A DNA stretch of 64,000 bases, taken from assembly GCF_000241325.1 (NCBI RefSeq), contig NZ_BAEI01000044.1, positions 39,260-103,259 of the forward strand. Reading direction: 5' to 3'. The DNA comes from Gordonia polyisoprenivorans NBRC 16320 = JCM 10675 (GTDB taxonomy: Bacteria; Actinomycetota; Actinomycetes; Mycobacteriales; Mycobacteriaceae). Made by a program: the position numbers and the translations under genes. The stretch's first letter is position 1. Each line of letters begins with the position of its first letter. Shown here piece by piece: positions 51,076 to 59,262 of this stretch. Under the pieces are notes generated by a model. It did no database searches and had not been told where the DNA came from. It was given only the letters and a program-made list of their open reading frames with translations.

Positions 51076-52341
51076 TCACGCGACCACAGCCTTCCGTCGA
51101 GACTTCGCATATCGAATCACGGCATACTGATATCGATCGCCATACGGACGGTGCTGAAACAGCCTATGACAGATCCAGTCCTCTCCAATTAGAAGTTGTA
51201 CGCCGTACGAGTCACACACCGCACGAAGCGAAGCCGAAATTGTGTCGGCAGAGGACAGCTCCGCGACCCGAAGAAGCTCCTCCTTCATCGAAAGTTGTTG
51301 ATTCCGATTCAACTTCGACCATTCACTTGGCAACATTCCCGCGATGGAGTGCATCTTCACGACTTCATTCGGTACGTCGTCAGGCTGAGAGACAGACTCG
51401 TCATCGACCTTAGATTCCTTAACACCTAATTCCTCGCGAAGACCACGAGACCACGTGACCTGTCGCCTATCGTGCGTGACCTTCTCCCACTCACGCCAGA
51501 TTGCGAGATCACGAGAGCGAGCGTCCTCATCGAAGTCACCTTCTTCGGATACGAGATCGGCCAGGACTTGGAATGGTGTTCGATTACCCTTTCTCGACCT
51601 TTTCTCGGAGCCACGCGCAACCTCTGATGGAATGTCCCACGACGAACTGATCTTCGACACATAGTCAGCCAAAGCTGTATTATCTACCTCGTCAGTTGAG
51701 CCAGCATGAAGATCAATCACCTGTAGATCTTGGCCTTTATGATCTGCATACCTTCCCTGAGCTTCAACCGCAGCAGACCACTCGCGCTGCAACTTCGTCC
51801 AATTTCGGAGAACCAGATCCTCGGCACCTTCATCTGGAACAAAGAGAACGATATGAAAGTGGGGGTGCCAGCCAGTTACTTCCGATACCGTCGCCTCGAA
51901 TACACGAAGATCATGAATGCCGACCTTACGAAGGAGTTTCCATGTCTTCCTCTGCCTTAATGACCGCCATGCAGCCTGTAATCCGTCCCATAGCTGAGAC
52001 AGCGAAACACCGAGATGGTGATGCATAGTCAACGTCATAAACAGGGCATGACCACCACGACGCGCATGAGCATCCAGAGCCTGCCGAATCTCGTCGGCAC
52101 GAACCCGACCGATCTTGGGACCACAGGTAGGACAGGCCCATACCGAGGTACAGGTAGCCAGGCCCCTGAAGCCGGCAACCCGAGGACCACCTTGGACTGG
52201 CGTACCGACATCGATTGATACATCGCCTACAGCAACACGACCGCACTTCCGTACGCGCTCCAAGGTGGAGTTGCGATACAGGAACCGCATCATGTCTAGA
52301 CGCTCAGCACGACGAGACCATCTCTCCTCGAGAACATCCAT
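51076..52341 (-). CDS. rep: rolling-circle replication initiator (RepSA-like, HUH)
   Basis: 421 residues from ATG 52341; a frame to 52515 runs through the structured origin region. A Cys pair (SVWACPTCGPKI) begins the domain. The HUH motif is GWHPHFHIVLF (about residue 160) and the catalytic tyrosine motif is LADYVSKI (about residue 215). It nicks the double-strand origin and starts rolling-circle replication of the excised element. The last 150 residues are of unknown type. Confidence 0.93.
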   Translation of the reverse strand: MDVLEERWSRRAERLDMMRFLYRNSTLERVRKCGRVAVGDVSIDVGTPVQGGPRVAGFRGLATCTSVWACPTCGPKIGRVRADEIRQALDAHARRGGHALFMTLTMHHHLGVSLSQLWDGLQAAWRSLRQRKTWKLLRKVGIHDLRVFEATVSEVTGWHPHFHIVLFVPDEGAEDLVLRNWTKLQREWSAAVEAQGRYADHKGQDLQVIDLHAGSTDEVDNTALADYVSKISSSWDIPSEVARGSEKRSRKGNRTPFQVLADLVSEEGDFDEDARSRDLAIWREWEKVTHDRRQVTWSRGLREELGVKESKVDDESVSQPDDVPNEVVKMHSIAGMLPSEWSKLNRNQQLSMKEELLRVAELSSADTISASLRAVCDSYGVQLLIGEDWICHRLFQHRPYGDRYQYAVIRYAKSRRKAVVA

Positions 52342-52344
52342 CTG

Positions 52345-52661
52345 GTTATCACCGGAGGAGTCCGGGATCCGGGATGACTCTTTAATTCGCGTAGTATCAA
52401 GTAGCCCGCTTCGCGGGCGGGGCTTCCGCCCCTTCCCGCTCGGAGGCGCTTCCGCTTCGCACGCGCCTCTCGCGGTTCGGGTCGTTCGCCCGCTTCGGTT
52501 CGATCCTTCGCCCATGCCGTTCGACAGGCCGAATCATGACTGGAGTGCTCTCAGCTCGGGTCCGAGTTCGAGTCCGAGTAGAAGCAACCGTGATGCTCTC
52601 TGCCCACGTCAGGCAACCGTGTGCAACCCAGATCAACCCAGATCACGCCTATAGGATCACG
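52345..52661. other. candidate replication origin: GC-rich hairpin cluster between rep and attR
   Basis: 317 bases without a supported gene. It holds GCCCGC-TTC-GCGGGC (52404-52418), GGGGC-TTCC-GCCCC (52419-52432), GAGGCGC-13-GCGCCTC (52443-52469), CTCGG/CCGAG near 52555 and a direct repeat GTCCGAG. A 10-base repeat CAACCCAGAT occurs twice beside attR (52624-52644), a possible integrase arm site. Confidence 0.55.
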
Positions 52662-52704
52662 TTCCCAAGCTGAATACGCGGGTTCGATTCCCGTCATCGG
52701 CTCC
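52662..52704 (+). repeat. attR, 43-bp direct repeat
   Basis: Identical over 43 bases to the 3' end of tRNA-Gly (39955-39997). It lacks the 5' half of the tRNA, so it is not a gene. Confidence 0.95.
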
Positions 52705-52706
52705 GC

Positions 52707-52740
52707 AGGTCAGAGGGCATTTTCGCCCTCTGACCTTTTT
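52707..52740 (+). terminator. displaced terminator of tRNA-Gly
   Basis: A perfect 12-bp stem (52707-52718 with 52725-52736), loop ATTTTC, followed by four or more T. It begins 2 bases after attR, where the original tRNA transcript would have ended before the element inserted. Confidence 0.9.
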
Positions 52741-52741
52741 C

Positions 52742-52980
52742 ATTGGATAGGCGCTGCAACCAATCAGGGTTACGTCCACGCGCTCGAAGACCCGATCACA
52801 CCGGTATGGCGCGACGGCCACAACGCCGCCGACCAGTACCTCCACCAGTTACCCGGACCCGTCGCGCCGGCACTACTCGCCGCGATCCTCGACGCCACAC
52901 GGGACAAGGACGGCGGACCGCACTACGAGGCCGGATTCCGTGAGCGTCGTCGCGAAGCTCTCGACCCCAGATCCTGTCCG
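52742..52980 (+). pseudogene. possible gene remnant beyond attR
   Basis: An open frame with host-like codon use reads YVHALEDPITPVWRDGHNAA and on through about 75 residues, without a proper start codon and losing coding character after about 52980. I do not recognise it. It may be the tail of a gene cut by an older insertion at the same tRNA. The 400 bases from there to 53391 hold nothing I can support. Confidence 0.3.
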
Positions 52981-53391
52981 CTGACTTCCGTTCGCCCCGG
53001 ACAGTTCAGCCGTGGCCGCGTCATGCGGCATCGAGCCCCTGAGCGCGCGTTGCCGATTCCCGACCTCGCGCCCGTCGTTCTCATACCGCTCGAAGCAAAC
53101 CAGCGGGCAGCATGTAGCCCAGTCCTCACCCGTGCCGTGAGACCACCACTCTCGATGTCGCGAATTGCGAGCCGGTGTCACAGCGATACCGCCTACCCCT
53201 CGGGTCAGGTGGCAATCGGTCGTTGGTCCACGCGGTAAGTGCATGGTCCGTCGGTCGATTCCAGCGATGGGGTTCTGGCTTCTACCACCCTAATGATGTA
53301 TTTGGCACCCTCCCACGGATGGATTACACCGTAGGTGCTGTTCCTGTCTCGTCGATTCACAGCAGGTAAAATCGGACATGAGGAGGTAACC

Positions 53392-53565
53392 GTGACACGA
53401 CCACAACTCACAATGATCGCTGGTGCGATCCTCGCCGCCTTCGGAACCGGCGGAATGGTAGCGCGCGGCTCGTACACCGAAGCCGCTATCGTCGCCGCCG
53501 CGTGGCTGATCCTCGTCGGCCTGTTCTTCATCGTTCGCCCCCGGAATGACGCTGAAGCCTCGTAG
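53392..53565 (+). CDS. small membrane protein
   Basis: 57 residues from GTG 53392, with an AGGAGG ribosome site 5 bases upstream. Two membrane helices (LTMIAGAILAAFGTGGMVA and AAIVAAAWLILVGLFFIV) joined by a short loop. Function unknown. A GCCCCAC/GTGGGGC hairpin lies 20 bases after the stop (53585-53615). Confidence 0.7.
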   Translation: MTRPQLTMIAGAILAAFGTGGMVARGSYTEAAIVAAAWLILVGLFFIVRPRNDAEAS

Positions 53566-53840
53566 CCCCAGAACGCAGAGAAGCGCCCCACCGAATCACT
53601 CAGAGCCAGTGGGGCACGCACACACCGCAACCGACCTTCGGCCGGCATCGTCTTCTGGTACCGGCGAAACCGGTCATTGACCACGCCCGTCTCGACGATC
53701 AGGCCGCGAGTGCCGGTGTCGATCTACGCGGCGGACGGCGGGGGCCCACCGAAAGGGGCCGCGGTTCCGCTGAACATGGACTCCGACTTGACGTTCCGCG
53801 GAACGCGACGACGGCGAAACGACCCGCGGAACGCCGGTGT

Positions 53841-54419
53841 TCAGGAACTCAGGCGTCGGGCGACGGTGCGGACGTCGTCGAGCGCGGCACGGATGAGAAC
53901 ATCCATCGCCCGCCCATCGTCCTCATCGATCCATTGCGCGAACGCCGAGTTGAATGCGGTGATGCCCATTTCGGCGGCGAGTCGGGCCGTCGTCTCGTCG
54001 ACGCCGCGATCGCACAGCCCGGCGGTGAGAGCCGCGGTGAGTGTGGCCATCTTGAACAATTCCCGTTCCTGCAGTTCGGGATTCGCGTCGATCACGGTTT
54101 GTCGGCGTCGTGAGAACGGTTGGCGTTCCATGGTGAAGAACGCGGTCACCGCGGCTTCAAGGGCATCGCCCACCGCTTCGAGCGGGCCCACATCCGGTGT
54201 GACTGAGTCGAGCGCCGACATCGCGGCGTCCCGCAGCCCGGCACCGCCGTCGAAGAGCACTTCGCGTTTGTCGCCGAAGTGGCGGTAGAAGGTGCGCTCG
54301 GTGACCTCGGCGCGTTCGGCGATGTCGGCCACCGAGGTTTTGTCGAACCCGCGCTCGACGAACAGATCCAGGGCAGCGAGCATCAGCCGCTCCCGTGAAC
54401 CGTCCGGCCATCGTCCCAT
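53841..54419 (-). CDS. TetR family transcriptional regulator
   Basis: 192 residues from ATG 54419; a longer start at 54455 would overlap the operator palindrome. The HTH reads LMLAALDLFVERGFDKTSVA, then EVTERTFYRHFGDKREVLF, a typical TetR fold. It is divergent from the NAD(P)-binding protein and probably represses both. Confidence 0.88.
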   Translation of the reverse strand: MGRWPDGSRERLMLAALDLFVERGFDKTSVADIAERAEVTERTFYRHFGDKREVLFDGGAGLRDAAMSALDSVTPDVGPLEAVGDALEAAVTAFFTMERQPFSRRRQTVIDANPELQERELFKMATLTAALTAGLCDRGVDETTARLAAEMGITAFNSAFAQWIDEDDGRAMDVLIRAALDDVRTVARRLSS

Positions 54420-54444
54420 GTGACGATGATAGGTGATGACAGGT

Positions 54445-54477
54445 TCTGACATCACGGGTAAGGTCTGTGATGTCAGA
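54445..54477. promoter_or_regulatory. candidate TetR operator, 11-bp inverted repeat
   Basis: TCTGACATCAC (54445-54455) and GTGATGTCAGA (54467-54477) are perfect complements, 11 bases apart. A third half site TGACATCA follows at 54481. It sits between the divergent TetR and reductase genes. Confidence 0.75.
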
Positions 54478-54507
54478 CCATGACATCACTCACCACAGGA
54501 GTCTTCC

Positions 54508-55413
54508 ATGCGGGTATTCATCACCGGCGCTTCCGGCCACGTCGCGTCGGCACTCATCCCAGAACTTGTTTCCGCTGGACACCAGGTTGCCGGGTTGGCG
54601 CGCTCGGACGAAGCAGCCGAGGTGGTCGCCGCACGAGGGGCTCAGGTGGTGCGCGGTGACCTCGGCGATCTCGACGTCCTCCGCGGTGCCGCGGCAGCCG
54701 CCGACGGTGTCGTCCACCTTGCGTTCCGGCATGACCTGATGCAGGTTGGCGACATGGCCGGAGCCGCCGACGCCGACCTGGCCGCGGTGAACGCGATCGC
54801 CGACGAACTGACCGGAACGGGCAAGGCGCTGGTCGGAACCTCCGGCACCGCGATGCTCGCGTTGATGGGGATCACCGGACGGCCCGGGCTCGAGTCGGAC
54901 GCCTTCGACGGCGGCCCTCGTATCGACACCGAGAACCTGATCATCGGTCTGGCGGACAAGGGAGTTCGGTCATCGATCGTCCGGCTGCCGCCGACCGTGC
55001 ACAGCGACCTCGACCACCACGGCTTCGTCCCCGGACTGATCGGTTTCGCGCGCCAGAATGGTGCGGCCGGCTACCTCGGCGACGGCGCCAACCGGTGGCC
55101 TGCGGTGCACACCCGCGACGCTGCGCGCCTTTATCGGCTCGCGGTGGAATCGGCCCCGGCGGGAACGCGCCTGCACGCGGTCGCCGACGACGGGGTGCCG
55201 TTCCGTGACATCGCGGCTGCGATCGGACGCGGGCTCGACCTCCCGGTGAAGTCGGTGGGACCCGACGACGCTCCGCAGATGTTCGGTTATCTCGCCGGGT
55301 TCGTCGGGGTGGACAACATGACCTCGTCGTCGGCGACTCGCGCGTTGCTGAGCTGGGAGCCGACCGAGCCGGGTCTCCTCGAGGATCTCGGTCAGCCACA
55401 CTACTTCGCCTGA
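54508..55413 (+). CDS. NAD(P)-binding atypical SDR (NAD-dependent epimerase-like)
   Basis: 301 residues. The Rossmann motif VFITGASGHVASALIPELV opens it. The rest follows the extended-SDR plan, with HTRDAARLYRLAVE in the middle, but lacks a canonical YxxxK. It probably reduces or senses a small molecule with NAD(P). It is regulated by the divergent TetR; the same pair occurs widely as a quinone or aldehyde stress module, by analogy only. Confidence 0.84.
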   Translation: MRVFITGASGHVASALIPELVSAGHQVAGLARSDEAAEVVAARGAQVVRGDLGDLDVLRGAAAAADGVVHLAFRHDLMQVGDMAGAADADLAAVNAIADELTGTGKALVGTSGTAMLALMGITGRPGLESDAFDGGPRIDTENLIIGLADKGVRSSIVRLPPTVHSDLDHHGFVPGLIGFARQNGAAGYLGDGANRWPAVHTRDAARLYRLAVESAPAGTRLHAVADDGVPFRDIAAAIGRGLDLPVKSVGPDDAPQMFGYLAGFVGVDNMTSSSATRALLSWEPTEPGLLEDLGQPHYFA

Positions 55414-55526
55414 GCCAGCTCGATCCGAGTACCGCTTTCGCCGAAGCAACACGCTCCCAAGCCGAGTACATCCTCGGCTCCGGCACGCGCGATTCATGCG
55501 CTACTGCCACCCCGACATCGCGCAAA

Positions 55527-55563
55527 ACATACCGCCCGGTTTGTTAAAACCTACCGGTTGGTT
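55527..55563. promoter_or_regulatory. tandem palindromes upstream of TetR/SDR operon
   Basis: ACATACCG-CC-CGGTTTGT (55527-55544) and AACCTACCGGTTGGTT (55548-55563, one mismatched pair) lie directly before the TetR gene. A TATTCT -10-like hexamer follows, 7 bases before GTG 55576, implying a leaderless message. The first palindrome resembles autoregulator-receptor sites of streptomycetes. Confidence 0.6.
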
Positions 55564-55575
55564 TATTCTCGACTC

Positions 55576-56214
55576 GTGAGTCCAGCCGAACCATCGACCG
55601 CCAAAGGTGCCGCCACCCGCGCCCACCTGTTGACGGTCGCTGCCCAGCGCTTCGCCGAGAACGGTTACAGCTCAACCAAGTTCGCCGACCTCATCGCAGC
55701 ATCGGGACTCACCAAGGGGGCCTTCTACTTCTACTTCCGGTCGAAGGCCGAGCTCGCGCGAGCGGTTGTCGACCATCAGGAAAAGCTGTGGATCGAGGCC
55801 GTGCAGACCCGAGTACTCGCTCAGTCGACGCCGGTGCTGCAACTCATGGAGGTGATCCCGGCCATGCTGAATCACCTCCAGAACGACCCGGGCGCATGGA
55901 GCGTCATCCGTCTGGTTCGTGAGCTCGCCGGCGAGGACACCGACTTCGTCAAACCCGTGGACGCGTGGATCGCGCTCGTCGCCAACATCATTCGCGAGGG
56001 GCAAGACGCAGAACAGATCCGCACCGACATCGATCCCGACGCCCTCGCCGCAGTACTCGTGGGCGCGTTCGACGGCATCAAGACACTCGTCGACGCGGGG
56101 GCCGCCGACAGTCGGGATCGAGATCTGGCTCGCTACACCGACATCCTCATGATGCTGGCCGCCTCCGGCCTCGACATCAGACCCGACAGGGACATCAAAC
56201 CCGACAGGACGTGA
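55576..56214 (+). CDS. TetR family regulator, autoregulator-receptor-like (ScbR/ArpA-like)
   Basis: 212 residues from GTG 55576. The HTH region LLTVAAQRFAENGYSSTKFA, then GLTKGAFYFYFRSKAELARA resembles gamma-butyrolactone receptor-type TetR proteins of actinomycetes. The ligand domain is not diagnostic. It is followed closely by the SDR, which ends the operon. A real butyrolactone ligand is not shown. Confidence 0.83.
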   Translation: MSPAEPSTAKGAATRAHLLTVAAQRFAENGYSSTKFADLIAASGLTKGAFYFYFRSKAELARAVVDHQEKLWIEAVQTRVLAQSTPVLQLMEVIPAMLNHLQNDPGAWSVIRLVRELAGEDTDFVKPVDAWIALVANIIREGQDAEQIRTDIDPDALAAVLVGAFDGIKTLVDAGAADSRDRDLARYTDILMMLAASGLDIRPDRDIKPDRT

Positions 56215-56219
56215 TCACC

Positions 56220-56999
56220 ATGGAATATCGCAATATCACCACACTCATCACCGGCGCCAGTGGCGGAATCGGCGAAGAGTTCGCCAGAACGCTTGCGGCC
56301 AAGGGCGCCAACGTCATTCTGGTGGCGCGCAGCGTTGACAAGCTCACTGCCCTCGCCGACGAACTGCGCAACACGCACGGGATCCGCGCCGACGTGATCG
56401 GGTCGGACCTGTCCGTGCCCGGCGCCGCGACTTCGCTTGTCGCCGAGGTCGACAAGCTCGGCGTCGACGTCGATTTCCTGATCAACAACGCGGGATTCGG
56501 CACCCACGGCGATCTGGCCGACGCCGACCCCGACCGGATCCGCGACGAGGTCGCCCTCAACGTTTCCGCTCTCACCGACCTCACCACCGTCTATCTGCAG
56601 CGCATGACGGCCCGCAAGACCGGCTCGATCATCAACGTCGCGAGCACCGCCGCCTTCCAGCCGGTACCGCACATGGCCGTCTACGCAGCGACCAAGGCCT
56701 ACGTGCTCTCGCTCAGCGAAGCACTGTGGTGGGAGGCCAAGCGCGACGGAGTCCGCGTGCTCGCCCTCTGCCCGGGTGCCACCGACACCGCGTTCTTCGA
56801 CGTCGCAGGCTCCGACGATGCGGCGGTCGGCACGCGACGCAGCACCCGGCAGGTCGTCGACACCGCGCTTTCGGCACTCGAGGCCGGCAAGCCCAGCGTC
56901 GTCGACGGGGCGTTCAACAAGCTCAGTGCGGGCTCCAGTCGATTCGCGCCACGGCGACTGGTGGTGGCCGTCGCCGAACGTGCGGTGCGGTCGCGGTGA
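56220..56999 (+). CDS. short-chain dehydrogenase/reductase (SDR)
   Basis: 259 residues with TGASGGIG, NNAGFG, a Ser in NVASTAAF and VYAATKAYV as YxxxK. It starts 5 bases after the TetR stop, so the two are co-transcribed. It shares its length plan and C-terminal FAPRRLVVAVA with the SDR at 231-1052, so the two are paralogues. The substrate is unknown. Confidence 0.88.
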   Translation: MEYRNITTLITGASGGIGEEFARTLAAKGANVILVARSVDKLTALADELRNTHGIRADVIGSDLSVPGAATSLVAEVDKLGVDVDFLINNAGFGTHGDLADADPDRIRDEVALNVSALTDLTTVYLQRMTARKTGSIINVASTAAFQPVPHMAVYAATKAYVLSLSEALWWEAKRDGVRVLALCPGATDTAFFDVAGSDDAAVGTRRSTRQVVDTALSALEAGKPSVVDGAFNKLSAGSSRFAPRRLVVAVAERAVRSR

Positions 57000-57003
57000 A
57001 ACC

Positions 57004-57080
57004 CCCTACCCGATCGACGCGAAACAGCGCCCGATCGATGTAAAACAGCGCCCGATCGACGCAGATGAGCGCACGGTCGA
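57004..57080. repeat. 21-bp tandem repeat, three and a half copies
   Basis: Units on CCCGATCGACGCGAAACAGCG follow the SDR stop; later copies diverge (GATGTAAAACAG, GACGCAGATGAG). It is a short degenerate repeat of the same general style as the one at 26765-26885. Non-coding. Confidence 0.8.
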
Positions 57081-57100
57081 CGCCGAGGCGAGCCAGCCGC

Positions 57101-57517
57101 TCAGCCCTGAGGCCCTCGATGTAGCTGCCGCTGCCCTACCGCCAGCCTGGAGGCACGATGGACACACCACACCGTCCAGAACGCCGAGCACACCGCCAAC
57201 GTCAGCAATTCGCTTGTCAGCCACCACAATCGGCCGCCATCGACGGTGTTGGACGGGTCTTGGACGATGAGGACGGCAGCTCCCACGCCCAACGCTGCCA
57301 CCACACCCGACGGCCAGGCGGCGCGTGCCTCGAGATGATGCTTCTCCTCGATGACCGCGGCCGCGCGCACCTCCCTGCCCGACACGGCGGCGTCGTCGTC
57401 GAGATCCGCCAGTGCGACGAAGAGGTCGGGGTCGCGCCGCACCTGCGCTGACCGTCGATACGACAGCACCCACCCGCCCACCGCAACAACGGCGACGAGG
57501 AGTGAGAGGTAGACCAC
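57101..57517 (-). CDS. small membrane protein of unknown function
   Basis: 138 residues from GTG 57517. One N-terminal membrane helix (LSLLVAVVAVGGWVLSY), a charged linker with VRRDPDLFVALADLDDDAAV, then two further helices (GVVAALGVGAAVLIVQ and LLTLAVCSAFWTVWCV). It has no recognised family. It is convergent with the SDR and divergent from the VOC gene. Confidence 0.65.
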   Translation of the reverse strand: MVYLSLLVAVVAVGGWVLSYRRSAQVRRDPDLFVALADLDDDAAVSGREVRAAAVIEEKHHLEARAAWPSGVVAALGVGAAVLIVQDPSNTVDGGRLWWLTSELLTLAVCSAFWTVWCVHRASRLAVGQRQLHRGPQG

Positions 57518-57631
57518 AACCCAGGCTAACCCTCATGCGGCGCCGGGGCGCGATGAATTCGGCCACCGCGTCGGGTCTACCTGTCTGACCCTGTCCGGAA
57601 CAGGACACCGCACAACCGCAGGAGACCTCCG

Positions 57632-58048
57632 ATGCACAACATGCTGTTCCTGAACCTGCCCGTCGACGATCTCGCCCGCTCGCGGAAATTCTTCACCGAC
57701 CTCGGCTACACCATCAACGAGAAGTTCTCCGACGAGAACGCGATCACCGTGGTCCTCGGCGAGAGCTTCGTCGCCATGCTCCTCACACGCGACTTCTTCG
57801 GCTCCTTCCATCCCGCGACCACCGCCGATGCCACGACCACCAAGGAGTGCATCATCTGCCTTGACGCCGAGTCCCGCGACGCCGTCGACGCCTTGGTCGA
57901 CCGGGCGATCGCAGCCGGCGCCAAGCCGGGTGACACCGAGGATCACGGCTTCATGTACGGCCGCAGTTTCGACGACCCCGACGGCCACTCGTGGCAGATC
58001 GCGTGGATGGATCCGGCTGTCATGCAGGGCGATACGGCCGAGTCCTGA
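57632..58048 (+). CDS. VOC (glyoxalase/bleomycin resistance) family protein
   Basis: 138 residues, one VOC domain: MLFLNLPVDDLARSRKFFTD at the start and FDDPDGHSWQIAWMDP near the end, with the pattern of the extended DUF-type glyoxalases. A metal-dependent lyase or dioxygenase role is typical; many bind small molecules only. It has a GGAGA ribosome site. Its last 29 bases overlap the convergent glycosyltransferase. Confidence 0.9.
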   Translation: MHNMLFLNLPVDDLARSRKFFTDLGYTINEKFSDENAITVVLGESFVAMLLTRDFFGSFHPATTADATTTKECIICLDAESRDAVDALVDRAIAAGAKPGDTEDHGFMYGRSFDDPDGHSWQIAWMDPAVMQGDTAES

Positions 58049-59171
58049 GCACGGGGTCGGGTGCGCCGAGATGCACCGCGAGCATCCGCCGCACCGACTC
58101 GGGCCACGCGAACGCGGCGGCCCGCTGCCGAGCAGCCCGTTCACGCTGCGCACGCGGCACCGTCAACACCCGCTCGATCGCGGAAGCGAAAGCGGCACCG
58201 GTGTTCTCGGCGACCGCACCGCAGGTGTCGTCGACGAGTTCGTTGACCGCGGACGAGCGGGAGGCGACGACGGGCGTCCCCGACGCGAGCGATTCGAGTG
58301 CGGCCAGGCAGAAGGTTTCGTGCGGACCGGGCGCCAACGAGACGTCGGTGCTGGCCAACAACGCCGCCACCTGCCCGCGATCGGGGACGTGACCGAGGAA
58401 GGTCACCGGTAAGCCGCGACCACGTGCGCTGTGCTGCAACGCCGTTCGCATCGGCCCGTCCCCGGCGACGACGAGATGCGCGGGTATCCCGGCGCGGTCG
58501 AGTCGGGCCACCGCGGCGATGCTGCGGTCGGCGCGCTTCTCCACCGACAGCCGCCCGCAGTGCACCAGCAACGCGGCATTCGGTTCGGTCCACCGCTGAT
58601 GCAGTTCGGGATCGAGCCGACGCGGATCGAACAGGTCGAGGTCGACGCCGAGCGGTACGCGAACGAGGTTGTGCGCACCGATCTTCTCGAACTCGGTGGC
58701 GGCAAAAGCGGTGGTGCACACCACGGCGTCATAGGTGTCCGCGGTGGCACGGTTGGCGCGGTCGGCGAGCGCCCTCGCCGCGACGGCCGGCAGCATCAGG
58801 CCGAGGAGTCGGTCGAGTCGCTCGTGCGACACCATCGTCGAGTGGATGCCACGACGTCGGGCCCAATTTCCGAAGCCGCGCAACGTGAGTCGGTCCGACA
58901 CCTCGATGGCGTCCGGTCGCAGCGTCGCAAGAATGTCGGCCACACGTCGTGGTGGGGCCAGCCGGTAGCCGCCGGCGAACGGCACCCGCGGTGCGGGTAC
59001 CGACACCTTCGCGACGCCGGATGGCAGCACCTCTTCGGCATATCGTGCGCCGGGCACGATCAGCACCACCTGGTGTCCGGCGCCGACGTAACCCGCACCC
59101 CACCGGTCGACGGCGGTCCGTAGTCCACCGGATCGCTCTCCGTAGAAGTTCGCGAGTTGCACGATGCGCAT
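58020..59171 (-). CDS. GT4-family glycosyltransferase
   Basis: 383 residues from ATG 59171. The N-terminal acceptor domain begins MRIVQLANFYGERSGGLRTA. The C-terminal GT-B domain has HCGRLSVEKRADRSIAAVAR, VAGDGPMR, FLGHVPDR and the nucleotide-sugar motif ETFCLAALESLASGTPVVAS. It resembles actinobacterial mannosyltransferases (PimB/MgtA type). It may build envelope glycolipids. A longer upstream frame overlaps the LemA gene and is rejected. Confidence 0.88.
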   Translation of the reverse strand: MRIVQLANFYGERSGGLRTAVDRWGAGYVGAGHQVVLIVPGARYAEEVLPSGVAKVSVPAPRVPFAGGYRLAPPRRVADILATLRPDAIEVSDRLTLRGFGNWARRRGIHSTMVSHERLDRLLGLMLPAVAARALADRANRATADTYDAVVCTTAFAATEFEKIGAHNLVRVPLGVDLDLFDPRRLDPELHQRWTEPNAALLVHCGRLSVEKRADRSIAAVARLDRAGIPAHLVVAGDGPMRTALQHSARGRGLPVTFLGHVPDRGQVAALLASTDVSLAPGPHETFCLAALESLASGTPVVASRSSAVNELVDDTCGAVAENTGAAFASAIERVLTVPRAQRERAARQRAAAFAWPESVRRMLAVHLGAPDPVLRTRPYRPA

Positions 59172-59262
59172 GAGCCCAGTGAGCCGTGCGCGTGTGAACA
59201 CCGCGCCATCAGCCGCCGACCTGCATGTGAACCGCACGAGTACGTGCCGGCGACGCCGCCGC

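Larger units (their letters stand above)
39955..52704. mobile_element. integrated actinomycete integrative and conjugative element (AICE, pSAM2-like)
   Basis: About 12.75 kb between 43-bp direct repeats, with one copy restoring tRNA-Gly. It encodes a tyrosine integrase next to attL, a small HTH/Xis, an FtsK-like translocase (the sole conjugation motor of AICEs) and a HUH replication initiator near attR. The G+C content falls in parts (50.96-51.08 kb is AT-rich) compared with the flanks. The cargo includes a ThiF-like operon and a NERD protein. Confidence 0.92.

Noticed and set aside
52662..52704. A second tRNA-Gly
   Set aside because: Only the 3' 43 bases are present; there is no 5' acceptor strand, D arm or full anticodon arm.
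52873..53244. Minus-strand 123-codon frame right of the element
   Set aside because: No ribosome site or domain, and its composition is unlike neighbouring genes.
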